Virus record (IMG/VR): IMGVR_UViG_3300048686_000419
Coordinates: 1-28,372 of that record
Reading direction: 5' to 3' (one strand)
From: a virus
DNA length: 28,372 bases
The position numbers and the translations under genes are program-made. Each line of letters starts with the position of its first letter. Positions within the stretch are counted from its first letter, which is position 1. Shown here piece by piece: positions 8,895 to 16,021 of this stretch. The notes under the pieces were generated by a model that saw nothing but the letters and a program-made list of their open reading frames with translations, searched no databases and was not told where the DNA came from.

Positions 8895-10307
8895 ATGGCT
8901 TACTGGGATGAAGTGCTTGGCAATGTGCCGGAAAGTTTAATTGGTTCCGCGCAGGGCATGTATGATGTCGCCGCAAATCCCCTACAGGCTGCGCAGGGCG
9001 TCGGATATTATGCGATGCACCCTCAAGAAGCTGCAGCTCGTGCATATGGACATTATGCTCGTCGATATAAAAATTTGCCGACAGCAATGGAAACATTTCG
9101 GCAGAATCCTGTAAGTGTTGTGGAGGACCTTTTACCTCTGGCAGCCTTGCGTGGATTGGCGAAAAAGGGCGCAAAGGCTGGAGCTAAAAAAGGTGCACAG
9201 GAAGCTGCTCGTCGAGAGATTTCAGGACCTGCAGCTATCGAAGGGGAAGTGATTTCTCCGATGCCGCAGATTGGCTATATGCCCCCGGAAGCTGCACCCG
9301 TTGCGCCGTATTATCGCAATGTCCCGCCGGAAATGGGCACGTCGATGCGTCCGATGACGCCGTTCCAGCAGAACCAAGTCGGCCTTTCGACTGGGCGGTT
9401 TGGTATGCAGGGTTATGCGCCGGAAATGGCTGTCACGGACTTTGAGTCGTATGCTCCGGGTGGCATGGGCCGCACGACTACTGGTCCGACGCCGATGAAC
9501 AAGTTCGATCAGAACATGATGGACGCTTATCGCCGTGGTCGAATGAGCACAGGTGCTTCACGCGGAATGTATGGCGAATACACTCCGGAGGAAATGGGCT
9601 CCGCAGTTGCGCCGTATCGGCAGGGTGGACTGGTTTATGAGCCTGTCGGCCCGCAGGGTGCAGCTCCTCGTCAGATTGGTGGTCCGCAGGGTGCGCCGCG
9701 TTTGGGCTATGAGCGAGGCCCGATTGAGGGTGAATGGTCGGAAGTTTATGGCATCGGTGGCCCGCAGGGTCGTCCGGGTTATGGCGGCGAAACGTCGATG
9801 GGTTCTCGCATGGCTGCGGGGGCATATCCCTATGTCTCAAATGCTGGACGCGGAGGGCTGCCGTGGGGCACGATGGCCGGAATTGGTGCCGCTGGCGCAG
9901 CTTTTCCAATGGCGATGGGTTATTTTTCGAATAATCCATTGCAGCCTACAAATGCGCCGGAAGCTGCAGCTCTGCATCCGACTTTCCATGGTCAGATGGG
10001 GCCAGTGGAATTGCCGAGCGAACGCCGAGTTGCGCAACGTCCGCCTTTAGATATTTCTTCACGTCGAGGGGGCGCTGCTGCGGCTCCTTCCGCACCGACA
10101 GGTAAATCACAAAAAGGAGCAAGAGGTGCTGGACAGAAGGGTGCACCGTTGCCGCCAACTCGCCCGGAAGAATATAATGCAGGTCAGTTTGAACATAACC
10201 TGAATTACCAGTTTACTGCTGCGCTTGATGCGTTATTTGGACAGCGAGAAGCCAAACGTGGCCGCAACACTCAAGAATATTACGCCACAAACCCGTGGCC
10301 GTATTAA
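8895..10307 (+). CDS. Unidentified 470-residue Gly/Pro/Met-rich protein between portal and scaffold
   Basis: The start follows AAGGAG at good spacing. Residues 1-~95 form an Ala-rich helical domain (NVPESLIGSAQGMYDVAANP...), the style seen in internal or ejected virion proteins. Residues ~95-115 are a Lys/Ala-rich basic stretch. Residues ~120-300 are low-complexity, rich in Pro, Gly, Met and Tyr, with three GPQG units and several PPE-type motifs. Residues ~320-355 contain a Gly/Ala hydrophobic segment (WGTMAGIGAAGAAFPMAMGY), and the end is basic and polar. An internal head protein or head-surface fibre is possible; the family is not recognised. A hairpin follows the stop. Confidence 0.7.
   Translation: MAYWDEVLGNVPESLIGSAQGMYDVAANPLQAAQGVGYYAMHPQEAAARAYGHYARRYKNLPTAMETFRQNPVSVVEDLLPLAALRGLAKKGAKAGAKKGAQEAARREISGPAAIEGEVISPMPQIGYMPPEAAPVAPYYRNVPPEMGTSMRPMTPFQQNQVGLSTGRFGMQGYAPEMAVTDFESYAPGGMGRTTTGPTPMNKFDQNMMDAYRRGRMSTGASRGMYGEYTPEEMGSAVAPYRQGGLVYEPVGPQGAAPRQIGGPQGAPRLGYERGPIEGEWSEVYGIGGPQGRPGYGGETSMGSRMAAGAYPYVSNAGRGGLPWGTMAGIGAAGAAFPMAMGYFSNNPLQPTNAPEAAALHPTFHGQMGPVELPSERRVAQRPPLDISSRRGGAAAAPSAPTGKSQKGARGAGQKGAPLPPTRPEEYNAGQFEHNLNYQFTAALDALFGQREAKRGRNTQEYYATNPWPY
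9648..9774 (+). repeat. Three GPQG-coding repeats
   Basis: A 13-14 base unit of the form GGYCCGCAGGGT begins at about 9648, 9681 and 9759 and encodes GPQG each time, followed by Ala, Ala and Arg. The spacing is uneven. The repeats make up the core of the protein's low-complexity region, which has a collagen-like Gly-Pro flavour but no strict Gly-x-y periodicity. Confidence 0.65.
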
Positions 10308-10309
10308 CA

Positions 10310-10330
10310 GAAGGGGGAACTTCCCCCTTC
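10310..10330 (+). terminator. Perfect 9-bp stem-loop after the 470-residue gene (attenuator or processing hairpin)
   Basis: GAAGGGGGA pairs perfectly with TCCCCCTTC around a 3-base ACT loop, starting two bases after the upstream stop. No T run follows (ACACTATAGG), so it may be a leaky terminator or an RNA processing or stability element rather than a full intrinsic terminator. The ribosome site of the next gene (TAGGAG) begins only a few bases downstream. Confidence 0.6.
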
Positions 10331-10348
10331 ACACTATAGGAGCCAAGA

Positions 10349-10681
10349 ATGTCAAGAGAGCCGTTGATTAGGTTGCCGGGAAAAGGCGCACATGCCCATA
10401 AACTGGTGGCGAAAACTGCGATGGAAATGGCGCAGGAAGTCTATGAAAAGAATGCTGGACGTTCGAACGACTTTTACGAGAAATATCCAGATCGTGAAGC
10501 GTATGTGTCGTCCTGTTGGGCGCTATATCTTGATGCTGCTAGGACCACTTTGACGCAGTTATTGACTACGAACATGGATGACAACTTGAAGCAAGAGATA
10601 TATGATGCCTTGGTGAAAGACGCTACGTTGCGTCGAGGACGTGAGGGCGTCCTTCAAATGAAACACGGTGCAGGAGCCTAA
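10349..10681 (+). CDS. 110-residue conserved-style phage protein upstream of scaffold, function unknown
   Basis: The ATG follows ATAGGAG at good spacing. The soluble, mostly helical product has a basic N-terminus (MSREPLIRLPGKGAHAHK), a middle with YEKYPDREAYVSSCWALYLDAAR, and a basic end. No membrane segment or catalytic motif is visible. It sits between the portal block and the scaffold, behind a hairpin. The ribosome site of the scaffold gene lies in its last codons, one base before the scaffold start. The genomic position suggests a head-assembly accessory role. I cannot name a characterised family. Confidence 0.75.
   Translation: MSREPLIRLPGKGAHAHKLVAKTAMEMAQEVYEKNAGRSNDFYEKYPDREAYVSSCWALYLDAARTTLTQLLTTNMDDNLKQEIYDALVKDATLRRGREGVLQMKHGAGA
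10672..10676 (+). promoter_or_regulatory. Ribosome binding site fixing the scaffold start
   Basis: AGGAG lies six bases before ATG 10683. A GTG at 10668 in the same frame would place this site inside the gene with no site of its own, so ATG 10683 is preferred. Confidence 0.75.
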
Positions 10682-10682
10682 C

Positions 10683-11453
10683 ATGAAAACTTTGATGCTG
10701 AATTTTTGGGAAGGCGCGATGCGCCAAAGTGACGGAGAGCAGGGCGCGGCACCGCCAGAGGCACCAGCCGCTGTCGAGGCTCCCGTTGTGGCCGATGCTG
10801 GTCAAGAAACGGTAGCAGATAGCGTTCCCCACGATGCTGCTCCCGATGAAAGCTCTGCGAAACCCCCGCAGGGTCTGCTTGACCGCATCGGCCAACTTAC
10901 CCGTCAAAAGCGTGAACTTGAAGAACGACTGCAGCAGGTTGAATATGCTCGGCAGCCACAGGCTTATGAACAGCCGCAGGATGCTGGTTACGATCCTCGC
11001 ACCGTGCAGTTGGAAATTCACCGGCAGGCCCAGGAACTTGCAAAGCAGCAGGCTTGGAAAGACACGACTGACAAGATTTGGAATGAGGGTCTGAACAAGT
11101 TTGGCGATTGGGCTCCGCAGCTTAACAACATGGCTCAGATTTTAGGTGGTATTCCGACCACGCTGACAGAAGCCGCGATTGAAACTGGAAATCCGCAGGA
11201 CGTGCTTTATCATCTGGCAAAGAACCCTGATGAAGCAGCGCGGATTGCGATGCTTCCGCCGACAAGGCAGGCGGTGGCGGTCGCAAAATTAGCGAGTGGA
11301 TTGAACGCACCGAAACGTGTTTCGTCTGCTCCTCCGCCCATTACTCCGAAAGTGCAGGGTATTGGGTCTGCTCCGGCGACCCTTGACGATCCCAACATTT
11401 CTATGGAAGAATGGGCAAGATTACGCAACGAGGCAACTCGTCGCAGAAGGTAG
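10683..11453 (+). CDS. Scaffolding protein
   Basis: This 256-residue protein guides coat assembly and then leaves the prohead. An acidic, Pro/Ala-rich disordered region (residues ~15-60) is followed by a coiled-coil start (LLDRIGQLTRQKRELEERLQ), Gln-rich helices and a C-terminal unit SMEEWARLRNEATRRRR. A short basic C-terminal helix pair is what P22-type scaffolds use to bind coat. The length is slightly below P22 gp8 (303). Its place directly before the coat gene supports the call. A 161-base structured leader separates it from the coat gene, which could allow the two proteins to be made in different amounts. Confidence 0.85.
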   Translation: MKTLMLNFWEGAMRQSDGEQGAAPPEAPAAVEAPVVADAGQETVADSVPHDAAPDESSAKPPQGLLDRIGQLTRQKRELEERLQQVEYARQPQAYEQPQDAGYDPRTVQLEIHRQAQELAKQQAWKDTTDKIWNEGLNKFGDWAPQLNNMAQILGGIPTTLTEAAIETGNPQDVLYHLAKNPDEAARIAMLPPTRQAVAVAKLASGLNAPKRVSSAPPPITPKVQGIGSAPATLDDPNISMEEWARLRNEATRRRR

Positions 11454-11614
11454 GCGGGATCACCTTACGATCCCCCCTCTCTGGCCGCAGGGTAAGTGGT
11501 CTGGGCTGGCCCGACAAAGTGACGGACGCGGGCACCGTCGAAACGCAGGGGACTCCCCCATGCTTTTGGCTTTTGAACAGCGCGTCCGCGCACTTACTAG
11601 GAGGGCCGTAGGCC
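11454..11614 (+). promoter_or_regulatory. Structured leader of the coat gene
   Basis: This is the longest non-coding gap in the late region. It holds a stem-loop, GGGATC/GATCCC, at 11456-11474 (7-base loop), right after the scaffold stop. Farther on, GGACGCG (11524-11530) can pair with CGCGTCC (11581-11587), enclosing a smaller GGGG/CCCC hairpin. It ends with a strong AGGAGG at 11599-11604, 10 bases before the ATG. I see no convincing -10/-35 promoter. The structure may stabilise the coat mRNA or attenuate upstream transcripts. Confidence 0.5.
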
Positions 11615-12826
11615 ATGTCGAATACAATTCTTACAATTAACATGATTACCCGTGAGGCCGTTCGCCTCTGGGTCAATACCAACTCGTTCCTGCAGCATAT
11701 CGACACGCAGTATGACGATCAGTTCGCCATTACCGGCGCGAAGATCGGCCAGAGCCTGCGTATCCGCCTGCCGAACGACTACACCGTTCGCACGGGTCCG
11801 GTCGCGCAGATTCAGGACACGGCGGAAACCAGCACCACGCTGACGCTCGCCACCCAGAAGGGCGTTGACGTGTCGTTCAACTCTGCCGAGCGCACGATGT
11901 CCTTGGACGATTACTCCAAGCGCATTCTTGCTCCGGCGGTGAACAATCTGGTCGGCGCGGTTGCGGCGGACGTTATGTCTGGCGTTGAAGGCGGCGTTTC
12001 GAACCTTGTCGGCAACTTTGACGCTGCTGGCAATCTGCTTCGTCCGACGCTCGACACTTGGCTGCAGGCTAAGGCGCTGCTGTCCTTGCGTTCGGCCCCC
12101 ACGGATAACCGCAAGTTCATTCTTGATCCGGTTTCCATGGCCCGCACGGTGCAGAACCTGTCCGGCCTGCTCAACCCTGCCACGGAAATCTCCGAGCAGT
12201 ATCGCAAGGGTGAAGTTTATAACGCGATTGGCTTCGACTGGTTCGAAGATCAGACCGTTATCAAGCACACGACTGGCACGTATGTCGCTGGTGTTTCTCC
12301 GACCGTCAACGGTGCGAACCAGACGGGCACGAGCATCAACGTCACGATTGGCGCTTCGTCATTCACCGTGGGCGACATCATCACCTTCGCTGGCGTGAAC
12401 GCGGTCAACCGCATCACCAAGGTTTCGACGGGTGAACTGCAGCAGTTCGTTGTGACGAGCTACGCTGGCGGTGTGCTGGGTATCTATCCGGCTATCGTTC
12501 CGCCGTCCGGTGGTAATCCGGTTCAGTATCAGACGGTTACTGCTTCGCCTGCGAATGGCGCGCAGATTAACAGCCTGACGCTGACGGGCACGGTTTATCG
12601 CAAGAACCTTGCGTTTATTCCCGATGCCGTCACGATGGCGACCGCCGATCTGCAAATGCCGAAGAACATGCAGGAAGTCGCTCGTGAGCGTATGGATGGC
12701 GTGTCTCTCCGCATGGTCACTGGCTTCGACATTAAGTCGGATCAGTTCATTACCCGTCTGGACGTTCTTTACGGTTATCTCTGGGTTCGTCCTGAGTGGG
12801 CCGTGGTCGTCGCGGACATCATCTAA
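11615..12826 (+). CDS. Major capsid (coat) protein, P22 gp5-like
   Basis: This 403-residue protein forms the icosahedral shell. It carries the P22-type HK97-fold pattern: an N-terminal arm, ATQKGVDVSFNSAERTMSLDDYSKRI in the E-loop/spine region, then a long helix, LAPAVNNLVGAVAADVM. At ~215-300 there is an inserted domain with FTVGDIITFAGVNAVN, closely like the I-domain motif of P22 coat (GDKISFAGV). The C-terminal P-domain closes with VLYGYLWVRPEW. The length compares with 430 in P22. The gene uses visibly more GC-ending codons than its neighbours, as expected for the most highly expressed protein. It has the best ribosome site in the window. Confidence 0.9.
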   Translation: MSNTILTINMITREAVRLWVNTNSFLQHIDTQYDDQFAITGAKIGQSLRIRLPNDYTVRTGPVAQIQDTAETSTTLTLATQKGVDVSFNSAERTMSLDDYSKRILAPAVNNLVGAVAADVMSGVEGGVSNLVGNFDAAGNLLRPTLDTWLQAKALLSLRSAPTDNRKFILDPVSMARTVQNLSGLLNPATEISEQYRKGEVYNAIGFDWFEDQTVIKHTTGTYVAGVSPTVNGANQTGTSINVTIGASSFTVGDIITFAGVNAVNRITKVSTGELQQFVVTSYAGGVLGIYPAIVPPSGGNPVQYQTVTASPANGAQINSLTLTGTVYRKNLAFIPDAVTMATADLQMPKNMQEVARERMDGVSLRMVTGFDIKSDQFITRLDVLYGYLWVRPEWAVVVADII

Positions 12827-12835
12827 TCGCAAAAA

Positions 12836-12857
12836 GCTGGGGGCTTCGGCCCCCGGC
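12836..12857 (+). terminator. UUCG-loop stem-loop terminator after the coat gene
   Basis: GCTGGGGGC and GCCCCCGGC form a 9-bp stem (one G-U pair) closed by a TTCG tetraloop, starting 10 bases after the coat stop. It is preceded by AAAAA and followed by ATCTTT. The very stable stem and short T tract suggest a partial terminator or mRNA 3' end stabiliser, which would set coat mRNA apart from the downstream tail genes. Confidence 0.75.
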
Positions 12858-12863
12858 ATCTTT

Positions 12864-12869
12864 AAGGAG
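12864..12869 (+). promoter_or_regulatory. Ribosome binding site fixing the start of the 108-residue gene
   Basis: AAGGAG ends 7 bases before ATG 12877 but only 1 base before the in-frame ATG 12871. Spacing therefore favours 12877 as the start. Confidence 0.7.
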
Positions 12870-12876
12870 CATGGAA

Positions 12877-13203
12877 ATGGCTAAAACAAGACAGCAGTAT
12901 CTCGGTGTTTACGAGAATATGGATTTCCCTGATTATAAGTTTGAGGAATATCCGAAAGTTGTTGGTTATCGGGACGAGAAAAAGACCATTCCGATTATCG
13001 TTGGGAATGCGAAAGAGGAAGTGGAATTTATCACCACTGGTTCTCCGGGCGCGCATATTTCCCGTGAAGAAGAATTACAGGCCGAATTAGATCGTGCGGC
13101 CATGGAACTCGAAGTTGCGAAAAAGCAGCTTGCTGAACTCAAAGCTGGCCAGGACAAGGCAAAAGCATCTTTGCCGCTGCCTGCCGGTAAGAAAGAGGGT
13201 TAA
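12877..13203 (+). CDS. 108-residue small head-region protein with C-terminal coiled coil
   Basis: The N-terminal half is globular and rich in aromatic and acidic residues (YLGVYENMDFPDYKFEEYPK), with beta-type stretches such as KTIPIIVGNAKEEVEFITTG. Residues ~67-92 form a strong coiled coil (EEELQAELDRAAMELEVAKK), followed by a Lys/Pro-rich tail. It follows the coat terminator and precedes the gp4-like connector by three bases. A capsid decoration, tail-hub accessory or assembly factor role is possible from location. No family is recognised. Confidence 0.7.
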   Translation: MAKTRQQYLGVYENMDFPDYKFEEYPKVVGYRDEKKTIPIIVGNAKEEVEFITTGSPGAHISREEELQAELDRAAMELEVAKKQLAELKAGQDKAKASLPLPAGKKEG

Positions 13204-13206
13204 TAA

Positions 13207-13935
13207 ATGGCAACGACTGCCAATGACATCATAACTCTTGCGTTTAAAGACGCAGGTATTCTCGGTGTCGGGCAGTCGATGCTCCCCGAGGACTATAATG
13301 ATGCGCTGACCCGCATGAACATGATGATCGCACAGTGGCGTGTTAAACGCTGGTTGGTGTGGCATCTTGTGGACAAAAGTATAGTCAGCACGGGAGCGCA
13401 AAGTTATACAGTTGGTCCGGGCGGGGATATAAATGTCTCGTGGCGACCGGACAAACTAGAAAGCGCGTTTTTTCGGATGCTGCCCGGATCAACTGGCACC
13501 CAATCCGTTGATTATCCGTTGCAAATTCTTATGGCCTATGAGGATTATGCGCGGATCACGCTAAAAAGTCTGGTGTCGTTTTCGCAATGTATTTTTTACG
13601 ATAGCGGTTATCCGCTGGGTAAAATTTATCCATGGCCGATCCCGCAAGCAAATCTTTATGAAGTGCATATTATTCTTAAAGAAGTGCTTTCGGAATTTGC
13701 AGATCTGACTTCCACGTTTGATTTTCCGCCGGAATATCTTGCGGCGCTGCATTATAACATGGTTGTGAGGTTGAGAGCTGCTTATAGAATGCCAGAAGAC
13801 CCTGGGTTTAATGGTTTAGCAGCAGATGCGATGCAGACGCTGCGTTCAGCGAATGCGCAAATTCCGTCCCTTGTGATGCCGGATAATCTGGTCCGTCCGG
13901 GCGTTTACAACATTTACTCCGACCAGACGAGGTAA
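13207..13935 (+). CDS. Head-to-tail connector / tail accessory factor, P22 gp4-like
   Basis: This 242-residue protein most likely binds under the portal and extends the DNA channel after packaging. The N-terminal segment, TANDIITLAFKDAGILG...LPEDYNDALTRMNMMIAQWRV, has the helical pattern of gp4-type adaptors (a helix, an acidic loop, then a helix ending in a W). The C-terminal helix AALHYNMVVRLRAAYRM followed by a polar tail also fits. It is longer than P22 gp4 (166), with an inserted middle domain (residues ~60-160). The order coat, connector, gp10-like hub agrees with P22. The start ATG follows the upstream stop by three bases. Confidence 0.75.
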   Translation: MATTANDIITLAFKDAGILGVGQSMLPEDYNDALTRMNMMIAQWRVKRWLVWHLVDKSIVSTGAQSYTVGPGGDINVSWRPDKLESAFFRMLPGSTGTQSVDYPLQILMAYEDYARITLKSLVSFSQCIFYDSGYPLGKIYPWPIPQANLYEVHIILKEVLSEFADLTSTFDFPPEYLAALHYNMVVRLRAAYRMPEDPGFNGLAADAMQTLRSANAQIPSLVMPDNLVRPGVYNIYSDQTR

Positions 13936-13939
13936 TATC

Positions 13940-14335
13940 ATGGCTATTCCCAATCGTTTCCAGTCCGGTTTCCGTCTTGAAGATGGCGATGCGATTAATA
14001 AAGCGTTGGCTACTCCGCAGTGGCAGACGAATTATGGTATCACTGCTTTGGCTGGCGGTGCGCGTAATTCTTCTACACCTGTTCTGGTGCTCGGTGCGAA
14101 TACGGTTACGACTGTTGCGACGGCGGCTGACAGCGTTGTTCTTCCGGTAGCAACGGCGGGCAGTGTTGTGTGGCTGCGTAACGCTGATGCGGCTGACGCG
14201 GTGCAGGTTTTCGCCAATGGTTCGGATACGATCAACGGCACGGCTGGCGCGACTGGTATCAGCGTGGCGAACGGCAAGACTGTGCTGTTTGTCGCCGCTA
14301 CGAACAACGTGTGGTTCTCGCTGCTTACCGCGTAA
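13940..14335 (+). CDS. 131-residue protein homologous to the fibre's N-terminal domain
   Basis: Nearly the whole protein aligns with residues 1-126 of the large fibre. Both begin PN-x-F-x-x-G-x-RL-x-DG and keep N, L, A, P and W in the same spacing, then share NTVTTVATAAD / NVATAAG, a central beta stretch and an ending of the form A-x-x-x-x-V-N-x-W. It has no membrane segment or catalytic motif and looks like a small beta-sandwich. It lies between the gp4-like and gp10-like hub genes, so it may be a structural part of the hub, a plug, or a free form of the fibre-docking domain. It starts 4 bases after the connector stop, with GAGG just upstream. Confidence 0.8.
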   Translation: MAIPNRFQSGFRLEDGDAINKALATPQWQTNYGITALAGGARNSSTPVLVLGANTVTTVATAADSVVLPVATAGSVVWLRNADAADAVQVFANGSDTINGTAGATGISVANGKTVLFVAATNNVWFSLLTA

Positions 14336-14344
14336 GGGTTTAAG

Positions 14345-15760
14345 ATGCCTCAGATTCAGTTAGTTCAAGGTGCTTATGAAGCGCGGAGTGTTATCGCTAA
14401 CGCCCAGCGTTGCATAAACTTATATCCGGAACTAAATACAAAAGATGCTGAGGTCCCTTACACGCATTACTGCACTCCAGGGCTGGTGACGCTTACGCAA
14501 GGAAATGTTGCGGAAGTGCGCCAGCTCTACACGGCAAGCAATGGGCTGCTTTTTGCGGTCATCGGCGACACTGTTTATTATGTGCCGGATAGTTTTGTGT
14601 TGCAGCCTTTGGGCAACATCGCTACGCAGTCTGGCCAAGTCAGCATGTATGATAATAAGATCACGCTCATTATTCTGGACGGTTCGCTTTTTGGCTGGAG
14701 CGTGGATTTGGGCACTCTGGCCTTTGCGCCGTTTAGCCCTGCGGAATTTCTAGGCGGAAATCAAATTCGCTACATCGACACGTTCCTTGTGTCGAGCACA
14801 CAGAATGGAAACATTCAGTCGAGCAACTCTGGCTTGGAAACTTATCCGACTCTTGGCTACGCCACGATCTCTGGCGATGCGGACCAGTTGCAAATTATTG
14901 ACGTGGTGCATAAAGAAATCTGGGCTTTCGGTCGGCGGACTACGGAAGTCTGGAGTAACGTCGGGACGTATCCGTTTCCTTTTGCTCCGATCCCCGGTGT
15001 GTTTTTGCAGCATGGAATTGCTGCGCAACGGTCGCTGGCGAAATGGGGTCTGAACATTTTCTTCTTGTCGCAAGACAATAACGGCGAAGCCTTGGTGATG
15101 ATGGGCACAGCTTACAAGGCTGACATCATTTCAACACCTGCAATCAGCGATGCTATCGGTGGATACGAAACGATCAGCGATGCGATTGGGTTTTGCTATC
15201 AGCAAGGGTCGCACATTTTCTATGTGCTGACTTTCCCCTCTGCGGATCATACTTGGGTTTACGATTTATCCACGCAGCTTTGGCATGAGCGGGCCTGGCT
15301 CGACAACAACGGGGCGTTGCATCGTCACCGTGCGAACTGCGTTGCGTTTGCTTACGGCAAAACAATCTGCGGTGACTGGCAAAACGGAAAACTCTACAAC
15401 TGGGACCTGCACACCTATACAGACGACGGCGCGGCGATTTTGAAATTGCGGTCTTTCCCGCACATTGTCAGCAGCCTGGATCGTATTAGCTATCGGCAAT
15501 TCATGGCTGATATTGAAGTCGGCACGGAGCCGATCCCCGGCATCAATCCGCAATTAACGCTGCGTTGGAGCGATGATCGTGGAGTGACGTTTGGAAATGG
15601 TGTGCATCAGTCTTTGGGCAAAGGTGGGCAATATAAGGCAATCCCATCTTGGAACAGATTAGGGTTCGCCCGTGACCGCGTATTTGAATTATCATGGACT
15701 GCCGCTTGCGCCTCGGCGTTAAATGGTGCATTCATTGATGTTGAGAAGATGGAGACGTAA
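14345..15760 (+). CDS. Packaged-DNA stabilisation / tail hub protein, P22 gp10-like
   Basis: This 471-residue protein probably closes the portal channel after packaging and holds the tail needle or spikes. Its length equals P22 gp10 (472). The N-terminus, MPQIQLVQGAYEARSVIANAQRCINLYPE, is typical of this family (a short strand, then an Ala-Gln-x-x-x-N-L-Y motif). The middle consists of repeated beta-blades, with the hallmark stretches ADQLQIIDVVHKEIWAFG and TTEVWSNVG. The C-terminal third has HRANCVAFAYGKTICGDWQNGKLY. It is flanked by the 131-residue domain and an 83-residue protein whose ATG directly follows its stop. Confidence 0.87.
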   Translation: MPQIQLVQGAYEARSVIANAQRCINLYPELNTKDAEVPYTHYCTPGLVTLTQGNVAEVRQLYTASNGLLFAVIGDTVYYVPDSFVLQPLGNIATQSGQVSMYDNKITLIILDGSLFGWSVDLGTLAFAPFSPAEFLGGNQIRYIDTFLVSSTQNGNIQSSNSGLETYPTLGYATISGDADQLQIIDVVHKEIWAFGRRTTEVWSNVGTYPFPFAPIPGVFLQHGIAAQRSLAKWGLNIFFLSQDNNGEALVMMGTAYKADIISTPAISDAIGGYETISDAIGFCYQQGSHIFYVLTFPSADHTWVYDLSTQLWHERAWLDNNGALHRHRANCVAFAYGKTICGDWQNGKLYNWDLHTYTDDGAAILKLRSFPHIVSSLDRISYRQFMADIEVGTEPIPGINPQLTLRWSDDRGVTFGNGVHQSLGKGGQYKAIPSWNRLGFARDRVFELSWTAACASALNGAFIDVEKMET

Positions 15761-16012
15761 ATGCTACGTGCTCTCGTTCCTAACTCTTTGAAAAACTTAA
15801 TTCAGCCGGACGGATCAATTTCGCGCCAGTTGCAGTTGCTTCTTTCCGCACTTGTTCAAAACACTGTGCCGACGACGCAAGATGCAACGACTGGAGCGCC
15901 CTTGGCGGGGGCGGTATTGCTGCCCGACGCCGCGCTTATTCCGAATGGCTGGACACAGATCGACACAATCGTGATAGGTGCTAACACCTACAAAGTAATC
16001 ACGCTGGTTTAG
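15761..16012 (+). CDS. 83-residue protein of unknown function, coupled to the gp10-like gene
   Basis: The ATG comes straight after the upstream TAA with no gap, so translation is probably coupled. The N-terminal part is helical (RALVPNSLKNLIQ...QLQLLLSALVQN). The C-terminal part is beta-type and hydrophobic (AGAVLLPDAALIPNGWTQIDTIVIGANTYKVITLV). It could be a small tail or hub accessory or a tail-tip piece. It lacks the long trimeric coiled coil of a P22 gp26 needle. The next gene's site, AGGAGAG, lies just after its stop. Confidence 0.65.
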   Translation: MLRALVPNSLKNLIQPDGSISRQLQLLLSALVQNTVPTTQDATTGAPLAGAVLLPDAALIPNGWTQIDTIVIGANTYKVITLV

Positions 16013-16021
16013 GAGAGTATT

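Noticed and set aside
10331-10345. CACTATAGGAG resembling the core of a T7 promoter
   Set aside because: The match covers only the 3' half, overlaps a normal Shine-Dalgarno, is not repeated before other genes, and no phage RNA polymerase is visible in the window.
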